A stretch of DNA of 15,777 bases from DASUPK01 sp036265435 (GCA_036265435.1 DATAPB010000010.1:1-15777), one strand, 5' to 3'. Shown: positions 6,929 through 14,002, counted from the first letter of the stretch. Numbers and translations: made by a program. The notes: generated from the sequence alone by a model not told the origin.

Positions 6929-7627
6929 TCAGGCCCAGGCTACCGGCTCCGTCTCCTCATCCTGTTCCGCCGTGCGCTCCTCTTCCTGCACCCGAGGGTC
7001 CTCATCTGAGATGCGACCGGGCTCGGGCTCGGCCTCCGCCTCGAAGCCGGCTCGGTCCACCGCGCGATGGAACCGCTCGCCGACGACGCCGCCGATCACC
7101 GAAAAGATCAGCGGCACCAGGACGGCCACCGCGACGGCGATGCCGGGGCTCGTCAGCGGGCCCTCGTCGATGGGGTTGCTCGGGAGAGCGATCGACTTGG
7201 TCGGATCGAGCTCGCCTCCCGCGATCCATGCCGCCGCCAGAACCGCCGTCAGGGCCAGCAGGCTGAGCAGCCAGACGCCGAGTCCCTGTCGCCAGCCGTC
7301 GAAGCGCGCCATGCGGGCTCCCACGTAGCCCCCGGCCATGTAGCTCAGGCCGAGGATCGCCACCGCGATCGCGCCGCCCCCTGCGGCCATGCGATCCACG
7401 AGAGTGGCGACGTCCTCCCTGAAGTCGGCCACTCCGGCGGCAACCAGTCCCCCGAGCACCATCGCGACCAGCGATGCCGCGAGCCCGATCGCGGCGAGCA
7501 AGCCGAAGAGGACGGCCTCCCACTGGATGCGGCCACCGAACTCTTGCCGCTCACGACGTCGCGGCTCGCGGCGGCGCACTTCGAGCAGGGCCTCACTCCG
7601 CGGCCGGCGGAGCGGGCGTCTCTTCAC
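6929..7627 (-). CDS. Four-span integral membrane protein of unknown function
   Basis: With the GTG at 7627 the protein has 232 residues: an Arg-rich cytoplasmic start (1-33), hydrophobic spans at about 36-65, 84-105, 113-138 and 161-184, and a strongly acidic tail (194-228). The second span ends in GGYVGARMARFDGWRQG, a motif seen in small actinobacterial membrane proteins with glycine-rich helices. I cannot name a function. It is the first gene of an operon with the nicotinamidase-like gene (11-bp gap) and the DNA ligase. The start is uncertain: a TTG at 7678 has GGAGG only one base away, a GTG at 7663 has it too far away, and the GTG at 7627 has only a weak GGA at six bases. Confidence 0.7.
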   Translation of the reverse strand: MKRRPLRRPRSEALLEVRRREPRRRERQEFGGRIQWEAVLFGLLAAIGLAASLVAMVLGGLVAAGVADFREDVATLVDRMAAGGGAIAVAILGLSYMAGGYVGARMARFDGWRQGLGVWLLSLLALTAVLAAAWIAGGELDPTKSIALPSNPIDEGPLTSPGIAVAVAVLVPLIFSVIGGVVGERFHRAVDRAGFEAEAEPEPGRISDEDPRVQEEERTAEQDEETEPVAWA

Positions 7628-7694
7628 CGTCGATCCAATCTCCAGGCCCGAAGCATTTGCCACGGAGGCAGGTTTCAAACCTCCGGGCGGCTGG

Positions 7695-8549
7695 TCAGCC
7701 CTCCGGCTTGGGCGGGGAGAACTGCGATCGCATCATCCGGTCCCACATCCGGTCGCTCACCAGGCGGCGCATGGCCATCGGAACCCTGGCGGATGCCGTC
7801 ACCTTGTAACGCGTGCTCGGCCTGTTCGCGGACAGCGCCTTGGAGATCTTCTTGGCCACCGCCTCCGGGCCGGCACCCAGCCTCGCCATCGGGCCTTCGT
7901 AGGCGTTTGCCGTGACGGTCCCGACCTCGGCATTGAACTTCGCGTACGGGCCGTGCTCGGTCACCTCGTTGATGGTGCCCGCGGCGGTCGCGCCGAAGTC
8001 CGTGACGATCAGCCCCGGCTCGATGACCACGACATCGACCCCGAACTCGCGAACCTCAAAACGCAGCACGTCCGAGAGCCCCTCGACGGCGAACTTGGTC
8101 GCGTGGTAGATGCCCCCGCCCGGGAAGGTGACCTTGCCGCCCATCGAGCTCAGGTTCACGATCCGGCCCGAACCCGCCCTGCGCATGCTGGGAAGCACCA
8201 GTTGGCACATGCGGATCAGGCCGAAGACGTTGGTCTCGAACTGCTTGCGCACGCTCTCCATCGGGATTGTCTCGATCGCCCCGCTCTGGCTGTAGCCGGC
8301 GTTGTTGACCAGGGCTCCGACGGGACCGTCCTGCTCGACCTCAGCCACCGCCGCCTCCATCGAGCTCTCGTTGGTGACGTCGAGCGCGTGGGTCTTCATG
8401 CCCTTCGCGGCGAGGTCCTCGATCGACTCGAGCCGCCGCGCGGTCGCGTGGACGTTGTAGCCCTCGTCCGCCAGCAACTCCGCCGTCGCCCGGCCGATCC
8501 CGGTCGAGCAACCCGTGATCAGTACCGGCCGTGACTTCTCGATCCCCAT
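7695..8549 (-). CDS. Short-chain dehydrogenase/reductase (classical SDR)
   Basis: 284 residues. The cofactor-binding motif TGCSTGIG is at 12-19, basic residues R38/R39 at the end of strand 2 suggest NADP(H), NNAG is at 82-85, the catalytic serine lies at S134/S135, and the catalytic pair is Y148 and K152 in YHATK. The C-terminal part carries a longer lid region as in SDRs that act on hydrophobic or sterol-like substrates; the actual substrate is unknown. The ATG at 8549 has a GAGGAG ribosome site eight bases upstream; the open frame beyond it covers the divergent alcohol dehydrogenase and is not coding. Two oxidoreductases back to back, 82 bp apart, may act on the same alcohol/carbonyl route. 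Confidence 0.88.
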   Translation of the reverse strand: MGIEKSRPVLITGCSTGIGRATAELLADEGYNVHATARRLESIEDLAAKGMKTHALDVTNESSMEAAVAEVEQDGPVGALVNNAGYSQSGAIETIPMESVRKQFETNVFGLIRMCQLVLPSMRRAGSGRIVNLSSMGGKVTFPGGGIYHATKFAVEGLSDVLRFEVREFGVDVVVIEPGLIVTDFGATAAGTINEVTEHGPYAKFNAEVGTVTANAYEGPMARLGAGPEAVAKKISKALSANRPSTRYKVTASARVPMAMRRLVSDRMWDRMMRSQFSPPKPEG

Positions 8550-8589
8550 GACGTCTTCTCCTCTGGTCGGGCAACAAACCCTCTCAGAA

Positions 8590-8621
8590 CGAGACTCTCG
8601 GTGCGAGTGCTCCCGTAGGCT
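8590..8621 (+). promoter_or_regulatory. Promoter and palindrome upstream of the zinc alcohol dehydrogenase
   Basis: TAGGCT (8616-8621) is a TANNNT -10 hexamer, 10 nt before the ATG at 8632, which lacks a usable ribosome site. The 11-bp palindrome CGAGA-C-TCTCG (8590-8600) covers the expected -35 position and lies in the 82-bp gap shared with the divergent dehydrogenase, so it could be an operator for both. The palindrome is short and may be chance. Confidence 0.35.
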
Positions 8622-8631
8622 CCCAGCAGGT

Positions 8632-9666
8632 ATGAGAGCCGTCACCTTCCAGGCGCCGGGCGAGGTCCAGGTCGACGACGTCGCCGACCCCGAGCTGCAC
8701 GCTCCGGACGATGCGATCGTCCGGGTGCAGGCGAGCGGCATCTGCGGCTCGGACCTCCATATCTACCACGGGCGCGTTCAGATCGAGGCGGGCTTCGTGA
8801 TCGGCCATGAGTTCGTGGGCGAGGTGGTCGCTGCCGGCGACGACGTGAGCCGGGTCGCGGTGGGTGACCGCGTGCTAGGCACCTATGGGACCGCCTGCGG
8901 CGAGTGCTTCTTCTGCAGGCGCGAGGAGTTCCATAAGTGCGACGAGGCGCGGGTCTTCGGCCACGGCAAGACACTCGGCTCGCTGCAGGGCGCGCAGGCC
9001 GAGCTGCTGCTCGTTCCGCGCGCGAACCTCACGCTGCGCCAGGTCCCTGACGGCCTCACCGATGACGTCGCCCTGTTCGCCGGCGACGTGATGGGGACCG
9101 CGTACCACGCGGTCGCCTCCCGACCGTTGGCCGACGGTGAGACCGCGGCGATCCTTGGCCTGGGGCCGGTCGGCCTCTGCGCCGTCCAGGCCGCCAAAGC
9201 GGCCGGCGCCTCCGAGGTGGTGGCCATCGACACGGTCGAGGATCGGCTGCGAATGGCCGAGTCATTCGGCGCGACACCGGTGCACCTCACCGAGCAGGAC
9301 CCGCGAGCGGAGGTCAAGAAGCTCACCGAGGGGCGCGGGGTCGACCTGGCGGTCGAGGCTGTCGGCCATCCGGACGCGCTCGACCTCGCGCTGCGCCTGG
9401 CCCGCAAGGCCGGGACCGTCTCGGTCACCGGTGTCTACGCGGAGAGAACCGAGTTGCACATGGGAATCCTCTGGATCAAGGCCCTCACGCTGACCAGTGG
9501 CCACGCCAACGTGATCAAGCACGTCGATCCCGTGCTCGAGCTGCTCACGGCGGGCGATCTCGACCCCGCGCCGCTCGTCACGCACCACATGAAGCTGGAC
9601 GAGGCGCCCGACGCCTACCGCGTCTACGACAACCGAGAGGCGCTCAAGATCGTTCTGACGCCGTAG
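8632..9666 (+). CDS. Zinc-dependent alcohol dehydrogenase (MDR family)
   Basis: 344 residues, the usual length for medium-chain dehydrogenases. Catalytic zinc ligands are C38, H59 and E60 (ICGSDLH, GHEFVGEV). The structural-zinc cysteines are C89, C92, C95 and C103. The Rossmann motif GLGPVG is at 176-181 and D200 points to NAD rather than NADP. It should oxidise an alcohol or polyol, or reduce an aldehyde; I cannot fix the substrate. The ATG at 8632 begins the conserved domain; an open frame further upstream overlaps the divergent dehydrogenase and is rejected. It is the second zinc MDR enzyme in the window, only distantly like fdhA. It converges on the GST-fold gene with a hairpin between. 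Confidence 0.9.
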   Translation: MRAVTFQAPGEVQVDDVADPELHAPDDAIVRVQASGICGSDLHIYHGRVQIEAGFVIGHEFVGEVVAAGDDVSRVAVGDRVLGTYGTACGECFFCRREEFHKCDEARVFGHGKTLGSLQGAQAELLLVPRANLTLRQVPDGLTDDVALFAGDVMGTAYHAVASRPLADGETAAILGLGPVGLCAVQAAKAAGASEVVAIDTVEDRLRMAESFGATPVHLTEQDPRAEVKKLTEGRGVDLAVEAVGHPDALDLALRLARKAGTVSVTGVYAERTELHMGILWIKALTLTSGHANVIKHVDPVLELLTAGDLDPAPLVTHHMKLDEAPDAYRVYDNREALKIVLTP

Positions 9667-9669
9667 ATC

Positions 9670-9693
9670 CGGCGGCGGTGTTTGTGGCCGCCG
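9670..9693. terminator. Hairpin between convergent alcohol dehydrogenase and GST genes
   Basis: CGGCGGC (9670-9676) pairs perfectly with GCCGCCG (9687-9693) around a 10-nt loop. It fills most of the 27-bp gap between the two stops and is symmetric, so it could end transcription from both sides. Neither side has a T-run, so an intrinsic terminator is likely but not certain. Confidence 0.5.
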
Positions 9694-10413
9694 TCAATGC
9701 TGGTCCGGGAGCAATCCCGGCGGAAAGTCGGTGCCGAACTCGGGGAGGAGCCGCATCGCCAGGTCGGTGGCCGGCCTGCCCTGGGTCACAGGGTCGAGGT
9801 CCTTGACGTTGAGCAGCGCTCGCACCGAGCTCGCGATCTGGAAGTCCGCGGCGTTCGGTTCGTCGCCCCCGATCACCCCCTCCGCGATGAGCTCGTCCAC
9901 GTGGTCGAGTACCTCTGGGACCAGGGAAATAGCCCGCTGGATCTCGCCGTCGGCGTCCACCTTGTTCGCCAGGTGGCGCGCCGCCGGCGTGTTGATCCAG
10001 GCGGCGAAGCGCGGGAAGGGGATCCCGACGTCCTCGGCGATCATCACCTTGGTCTCCGGGCGGTGGACCGACAGCCAGCGGACGATGCGGCGCGGCACGT
10101 CCTGGAGGACCTGATCGCCCCAGCGCTCGGCCTCCTCGATGGCAGCCCGCTGCTCGGAGTCGCCCGGGAAGAGGGGAGGATCCGGCTTGAGCTGCTCCAG
10201 CTCCCGCGAGATCAGCGTCGATCCCTGTATCCGGCGGCCGTCGATCTTCATCGCCGGAACGGTGCCGCCGCGGAACCCGCGAGTTCGCAGCAGGGCGGGC
10301 CACAACCCCGGCAGCAGCCAGATCACCTTGTGGTCGAGGCCCTTGCGCTCGAGCATCAGGCGGGCGCTGTGGGAGGGGGGCGAAGGGGGCGACCCATAGA
10401 GCTTGATGCCCAT
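9694..10413 (-). CDS. Glutathione S-transferase-fold protein
   Basis: 239 residues. The N-terminal 75 residues look like a thioredoxin-fold GST domain: KLYGSPPSPPSHSARLMLE (4-22) takes the place of strand 1, active-site turn and helix 1, and TVPAMKIDG (51-59) has the cis-proline P53, with S65 in the usual glutathione-contact position. The rest is a helical C-terminal domain with the late NAADFQIASSVRALL motif. Actinobacteria mostly lack glutathione, so the thiol partner is open. The ATG at 10413 lies 6 nt after a TAGGCT -10 hexamer and has no ribosome site. Its promoter overlaps that of divergent algH. Confidence 0.75.
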   Translation of the reverse strand: MGIKLYGSPPSPPSHSARLMLERKGLDHKVIWLLPGLWPALLRTRGFRGGTVPAMKIDGRRIQGSTLISRELEQLKPDPPLFPGDSEQRAAIEEAERWGDQVLQDVPRRIVRWLSVHRPETKVMIAEDVGIPFPRFAAWINTPAARHLANKVDADGEIQRAISLVPEVLDHVDELIAEGVIGGDEPNAADFQIASSVRALLNVKDLDPVTQGRPATDLAMRLLPEFGTDFPPGLLPDQH

Positions 10414-10419
10414 GGCCGG

Positions 10420-10429
10420 AGCCTATTGT
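10420..10429. promoter_or_regulatory. Overlapping divergent -10 elements for GST and algH
   Basis: The ten bases AGCCTATTGT hold TATTGT on the plus strand (10424-10429), 7 nt before the algH ATG at 10437, and TAGGCT on the minus strand (10425-10420), 6 nt before the GST ATG at 10413. The two hexamers share the TA at 10424-10425. Both are TANNNT boxes at leaderless spacing, and neither gene has a ribosome site in the 23 bp between the start codons. Confidence 0.6.
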
Positions 10430-10436
10430 GAGCTGG

Positions 10437-10961
10437 ATGACCGAGAGCCTCAGCGGAAAGCTGCTCGTCGCGTCCCCGAGCATGCCGGACTACTTCCACC
10501 GCACGGTGATCCTGGTCGTCGAGCACTCCGAACAGGGCGCGTTCGGGCTGGTCCTCAACCGGCCTTCCGAGACGACGGTCGGCGAGGCCTCGCCGGAACT
10601 GGCGGAGCTGATCGGCGACGACCACCTGCTCCACGTCGGCGGCCCGGTTCAGCCGAACGCAGTGACTGCCGTCGGCGACCACCTCGATCCGGCCGCGGCG
10701 ACGAAGCTGATCGTCGGCTCAGTCGGGATGGTCGACCTCGACGACCCACCCGAGGTCAACAGGCTGCGGGTGTACGTCGGCTACGCCGGCTGGGCGGCCG
10801 GACAGCTCGACGCTGAGCTCGAGGACGAGTCCTGGATAGTCGAGGACGCGCACCCGGACGATCCGTTCCGGGGCGGCGATCTCTGGTCGGAGGTCCTGGC
10901 GCGGAAGGGTGGCGAGTTCGCCCTGCTGGCCCGGATGCCGCCGGACCCCTCGGTGAACTAG
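10437..10961 (+). CDS. algH: AlgH/UPF0301 family protein
   Basis: 174 residues. Family blocks are GKLLVASPSMPDYF (7-20), GLVLNRPSE (37-45), GGPVQP (68-73) and VYVGYAGWAAGQLDAEL followed by ESW (about 113-134). AlgH proteins are small cytoplasmic proteins found widely; the name comes from an alginate regulation phenotype in Pseudomonas, and the molecular role is still unknown. The ATG at 10437 is preferred over an in-frame GTG at 10428 because the GTG falls inside the -10 hexamer TATTGT, which stands 7 nt before the ATG, and because family members begin close to the GKLL block. The stop TAG overlaps that of the next gene on the other strand in one CTAG. Confidence 0.88.
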   Translation: MTESLSGKLLVASPSMPDYFHRTVILVVEHSEQGAFGLVLNRPSETTVGEASPELAELIGDDHLLHVGGPVQPNAVTAVGDHLDPAAATKLIVGSVGMVDLDDPPEVNRLRVYVGYAGWAAGQLDAELEDESWIVEDAHPDDPFRGGDLWSEVLARKGGEFALLARMPPDPSVN

Positions 10962-11212
10962 CGCGGGTCGGGCGCCTCGTAGGCGACCTGGACGTGGTCC
11001 AGCGCCACTGCGATGAAGGGGCGCGGCTCTGGAGGCTCGCCGTTGCGGCCAGTGACCGTGGCGTCCACCAGAGCGATGAAGCGCATCCCCTCGCGGTTGA
11101 GAAGGTCGGAAAGCCGGCTGTGGAATCCCTCGGCCGGGAGAGTGACGACTCCGACGATCCGATATCGCTCCGTCTCGACGACTATGCGCTCTCGCCTGCT
11201 GTCGGCGCTCAT
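10958..11212 (-). CDS. Small conserved protein, DUF6812-like
   Basis: 84 residues from the ATG at 11212. It has the pattern RYRIVGVVTLP-x-EGFHSRLSDLLN (about 16-39), FIALVDATVTG (45-55) and a final strand PFIAVALDHVQVAYE (64-78), which I associate from memory with a DUF6812-type family of small beta-rich proteins in actinobacteria. Function unknown; no signal peptide or membrane span. The frame stays open further upstream, but the Ser/Ala-rich extension is not conserved in style. No clear ribosome site precedes the ATG. It faces the 97-residue gene across an 85-bp gap. Confidence 0.7.
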   Translation of the reverse strand: MSADSRRERIVVETERYRIVGVVTLPAEGFHSRLSDLLNREGMRFIALVDATVTGRNGEPPEPRPFIAVALDHVQVAYEAPDPR

Positions 11213-11297
11213 GGAAGAGCTATCGGCCGCTCCGCGGGCGGCTTGAGCGCTGCCCGCTCGGATACGGTGGTGGGGCAATCGACCAGGGGAGTGGGGA

Positions 11298-11591
11298 ATG
11301 CAGAAGCTCGAAGGATGTGATGAGCGCGCGCTCGTTCTCGATGGGAACCAGCTCCAGGCGCTTCGCTGGGGAGGGGTCCAGACTCAGTTCCCGGTGAGCG
11401 AGCTCACTCCCGGCAAGATCGTCCGCGACGACAAGGGGAAGACGCTCGGCCTGTTCGGCAAGGCCGAGGAGCGCGTACGGGTGGACTTCGACCGGCTGCC
11501 GCTGGCCATCTGGGTTCCACTCGAGCGGCAGGCGGAGGCGGAGGCCTTCGTAGCCGAGGCGAACGACGCGATCGAGAGCGCGTCCTCGTAG
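11298..11591 (+). CDS. Small hypothetical protein, possible PH-like fold
   Basis: 97 residues. The ATG has a purine-rich AGGGGAGTGGGGA directly upstream. A TACGGT hexamer (11263-11268) may be its -10. The visible pattern is a run of short strands (VLDGNQLQALRWGGVQTQFPVSEL, then VRVDFDRLPLAIWVPLE) followed by one C-terminal helix rich in Glu and Ala (EAEAFVAEANDAIESA). That strand-then-helix order resembles small bacterial PH-like domains, but this is inference; I do not recognise the family. No membrane span or signal peptide. Its stop is 9 bp from that of the GAP-family gene. Confidence 0.7.
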   Translation: MQKLEGCDERALVLDGNQLQALRWGGVQTQFPVSELTPGKIVRDDKGKTLGLFGKAEERVRVDFDRLPLAIWVPLERQAEAEAFVAEANDAIESASS

Positions 11592-11600
11592 TGGAGCGAA

Positions 11601-12290
11601 TCAGCCCAGCAGCCCAGCCGCGCCCTTGATCGTCAGGTAGGCCCCCGCCGCCGCGCAGAGCGTCAAGGCGATCTGGCGGGTGTGCGAGCCGAGCCAGTCG
11701 TGGATGCGGTGGATCAGCGCCTCGGTGCGCTCGGGGGCGATCCCGTAGCCGATCAGCGGGATCTCGGCCCAGGCGAACATGATCACGTTGTAGGTCACGA
11801 GCTGGAAGACGTCCTGGGCGGTGCTCTGGTCAGCGGCCGCGATCTCTTTCAGGGCCACGAGGTAGAGGGCTCCGGGCAGGTTGAGGGCCATCCCCACTAC
11901 GAAGGTGAGGACGATCGACTGGCGGGCCAGCACCCGATCCGACCACGGCTGCTTGTTGCTCGCGGCACGCTCGGCCTTCTTGCGCTGCCGGTGCTCGACG
12001 AGTCGCCGGTCCCGGCCGGTCAGCAGCGCGTACCACAGGACGATCAGGATCAGCCCGACCCCGAGGTCGACGGCCGGATTGATGCTGCGGCCGCTGCTGC
12101 CGTTCAGGACGTCACCGGAGCTGAGGCCGCCGATGATCACCAGGCCGATGGTGAGGCTGATCAGCATCGCCCCCGCGAGGTAGGCGATGAGAAGCCGGCG
12201 CGGGTTGGGCTGGGTGAGGATCAGGATCACCACCGCGAGCAGGGTGGGGTAGGCGGCGGAGCCGAGAGCCAGCGGCAGCAGCTCGAGCAC
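11601..12290 (-). CDS. GAP-family integral membrane protein (Sap/Gap-like)
   Basis: 229 residues from the GTG at 12290, with about six hydrophobic spans (8-27, 33-55, 72-91, 124-147, 162-183, 204-226) and a basic cytoplasmic loop (93-118). The pattern of spans and the block FVVGMALNLPGALYLVALKEI (130-150) resemble the GAP family, named for mycobacterial Gap and Sap, which help move glycopeptidolipid and sulfolipid-1 to the surface. The match is by general pattern, so a different small exporter family is possible. The frame upstream of the GTG is a shadow of treT. The GTG stands 7 nt after TAGTCT on the minus strand and has no ribosome site. It shares its promoter region with divergent treT. 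Confidence 0.65.
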   Translation of the reverse strand: MLELLPLALGSAAYPTLLAVVILILTQPNPRRLLIAYLAGAMLISLTIGLVIIGGLSSGDVLNGSSGRSINPAVDLGVGLILIVLWYALLTGRDRRLVEHRQRKKAERAASNKQPWSDRVLARQSIVLTFVVGMALNLPGALYLVALKEIAAADQSTAQDVFQLVTYNVIMFAWAEIPLIGYGIAPERTEALIHRIHDWLGSHTRQIALTLCAAAGAYLTIKGAAGLLG

Positions 12291-12297
12291 GCGGCGC

Positions 12298-12307
12298 AGA
12301 CTAGGGT
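12298..12307. promoter_or_regulatory. Overlapping divergent -10 elements for GAP-family gene and treT
   Basis: The ten bases AGACTAGGGT hold TAGGGT on the plus strand (12302-12307), 7 nt before the treT ATG at 12315, and TAGTCT on the minus strand (12303-12298), 7 nt before the GTG at 12290. They share the TA at 12302-12303. Only 24 bp separate the start codons and neither has a ribosome site. No -35 is evident. Confidence 0.6.
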
Positions 12308-12314
12308 CCAGTCG

Positions 12315-13742
12315 ATGGCCGCGCTTCAAGAAGTCCCGGTCGCCTCGATCTCGCCCGAGCGCTTCGAGTCTCTGCTCGCCGGTCGCTGGAAGGAGGTGGA
12401 CGAGGCGATCAAGGAGGCGCGGCGGCTGCTCAAGGGCAGGGTCGTCTGGCACGTGAACTCGACGGCGCGGGGAGGAGGGGTAGCCGAGCTTCTCCAGTCG
12501 CTGCTCGCCTACGCGCGAGGCGCCGGCGTGGACGTGCGCTGGCTGACGATCTCCGGGAACCCCGACTTCTTCCGCGTGACGAAGCGGATCCACAACCGGC
12601 TCCACGAGTCCGAGGGAGACGGTGGGCCGCTGGGGCCGGAGGAGCGCGAGGTGTACGAGGACGCCCTGGCCGAGGCGGCCGACGAGCTGGTCGAGCTCGT
12701 CCAGCCGGGGGACATCGTCTACATCCACGATCCTCAGCCGGCCGGCCTGGTGCCCCATGTGGTCTCGGCCGACGTCAAGGTGATCTGGCGCTGCCACATC
12801 GGCGTCGACCACCCGGGCGAGCTGGCGCACGGCGCGTGGGACTTCATGCGCCGCTACGTGGAGGACGCCGACGCCTACGTCTTCTCCCGCGAGCGGTTCG
12901 TCTGGGAGGGACTCGACCAGGACCGGATCTGGATCGTCCCACCGTCGATCGACGCCTTCTCACCGAAGAACGAGGACCTCGATCCGGAGGCGGTCGGCGG
13001 AATCCTCGCGGCGATCGGCCTCCAGGACACCGCCGATCCGAGTCACGCCCTCTTCCGCCGATTCGATGGCACTGAGGCCCGCGTCACGCGCCCCGCCGAC
13101 CTGGTCCAGGACGGGCCGGTCCCCGAGGACGCGCCGCTGGTATGCCAGGTCTCCCGCTGGGACCGGCTCAAGGATCCGGTTGGGGTCCAGCGCTGCTTCG
13201 CGGAGTTCGTCGAGTCCGAGGCCGCTCATCTGGTGCTCGCCGGCCCCTCGGTCGCGGGGGTGTCCGACGACCCCGAGGGCGCCGAGGTCCTCGAAGAGGT
13301 TGCCGCGCGCCGCCGGGAGCTGCCATCGGAGAAGCGAGCCCGCATTCATCTGGCGTCCCTGCCCACTGACGACTTCGAGGAGAACGCCGCGATGGTGAAC
13401 GCGCTCCAGCGACGCTCGACCGTCGTCCTTCAGAAGAGCCTCGCGGAGGGGTTTGGTCTGACCGTCGCGGAGGCGATGTGGAAGGCGCGGCCGATGGTGG
13501 CGAGCCGGGTCGGTGGGATCCAGGACCAGATCGAGGACGGTGTCTCCGGCGTCCTCATCGATGACCCGACCGACCTCCAGGCGGTCGCCCGGGCGATCGA
13601 CGGGTTCCTCCAGGATCCTGCCCGTGCCGCCGAGGTCGGAAGGGCTGCCCACGAGCGCGTCCTCGAGCACTTCCTCGGTACCCGCAGCCTCGTCCAGTAC
13701 ATGCACCTGATCATGAAGCTGCTCGCGCCCGAGAGTGCCTAG
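12315..13742 (+). CDS. treT: Trehalose synthase TreT (GT4 glycosyltransferase)
   Basis: 475 residues with the GT-B fold of TreT, which joins the glucose of ADP- or UDP-glucose to glucose to make trehalose in the cytoplasm. Residues about 42-57 hold the nucleotide-sugar motif VVWHVNSTARGGGVAE. YIHDPQPAGL (136-145) and WRCHIGVDHP (158-167) are typical of TreT. The C-terminal Rossmann domain has QVSRWDRLKDP (R281, K286) and the retaining-GT4 signature EGFGLTVAE (E378 and E386). The protein is somewhat longer than the archaeal enzyme because of an insert around 235-270. The ATG at 12315 lies 7 nt after a TAGGGT -10; the upstream open frame runs through the divergent membrane-protein gene and is rejected. 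Its TAG stop shares CTAG with the anti-sigma gene. Confidence 0.88.
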   Translation: MAALQEVPVASISPERFESLLAGRWKEVDEAIKEARRLLKGRVVWHVNSTARGGGVAELLQSLLAYARGAGVDVRWLTISGNPDFFRVTKRIHNRLHESEGDGGPLGPEEREVYEDALAEAADELVELVQPGDIVYIHDPQPAGLVPHVVSADVKVIWRCHIGVDHPGELAHGAWDFMRRYVEDADAYVFSRERFVWEGLDQDRIWIVPPSIDAFSPKNEDLDPEAVGGILAAIGLQDTADPSHALFRRFDGTEARVTRPADLVQDGPVPEDAPLVCQVSRWDRLKDPVGVQRCFAEFVESEAAHLVLAGPSVAGVSDDPEGAEVLEEVAARRRELPSEKRARIHLASLPTDDFEENAAMVNALQRRSTVVLQKSLAEGFGLTVAEAMWKARPMVASRVGGIQDQIEDGVSGVLIDDPTDLQAVARAIDGFLQDPARAAEVGRAAHERVLEHFLGTRSLVQYMHLIMKLLAPESA

Positions 13743-14002
13743 GTCTCCGCGCGTCCCTCGTTCCACCCCCGCAACGCGGCCAGGAGGTCCTCGCGGGTGT
13801 GCGGCTCGAGGTCGGCCTCACTGATCCGGCCAGTCAACTGGATCGTCTCGCGCAACTGCTCGACGTAGGTGGGGCAGTGCTCGCAGCGGCTGATGTGCGC
13901 CTCGAAGCGGCGCCGATCCCGGCGCGAGAGCCCGCCGTCGAAGTAGGCGGTGACCAGCTCGACGAGCTCCTGACAGGACATCTCCCTGGGGAAGAGCCTC
14001 AT
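13739..14002 (-). CDS. ZAS-type anti-sigma factor (zinc-binding, soluble)
   Basis: 87 residues from the ATG at 14002, which overlaps the sigma-factor stop as ATGA, the usual coupling of a sigma factor with its antagonist. Zinc ligands fit the ZAS motif: C10, H36, C40 and C43 in HISRCEHC. From memory, this spacing equals that of the thiol-redox anti-sigma RsrA of Streptomyces. There is no membrane span, so it acts in the cytoplasm by holding the sigma factor and letting go on a signal such as oxidation. The C-terminal part (48-87) is short and helical. The frame upstream of the ATG is a shadow of the sigma gene. Confidence 0.88.
   Translation of the reverse strand: MRLFPREMSCQELVELVTAYFDGGLSRRDRRRFEAHISRCEHCPTYVEQLRETIQLTGRISEADLEPHTREDLLAALRGWNEGRAET

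Noticed and set aside
7663..7685. Hairpin CGGAGG-N11-CCTCCG between the short-chain dehydrogenase and the membrane-protein gene
   Set aside because: The stem is only 6 bp, there is no T-run, and it may be inside the coding region if the membrane protein starts at 7678; too weak to call a terminator.
11682..12314. Upstream extension of treT by 211 codons
   Set aside because: Antisense to the membrane-protein gene, low-complexity charged sequence, and TreT proteins begin near the chosen ATG.
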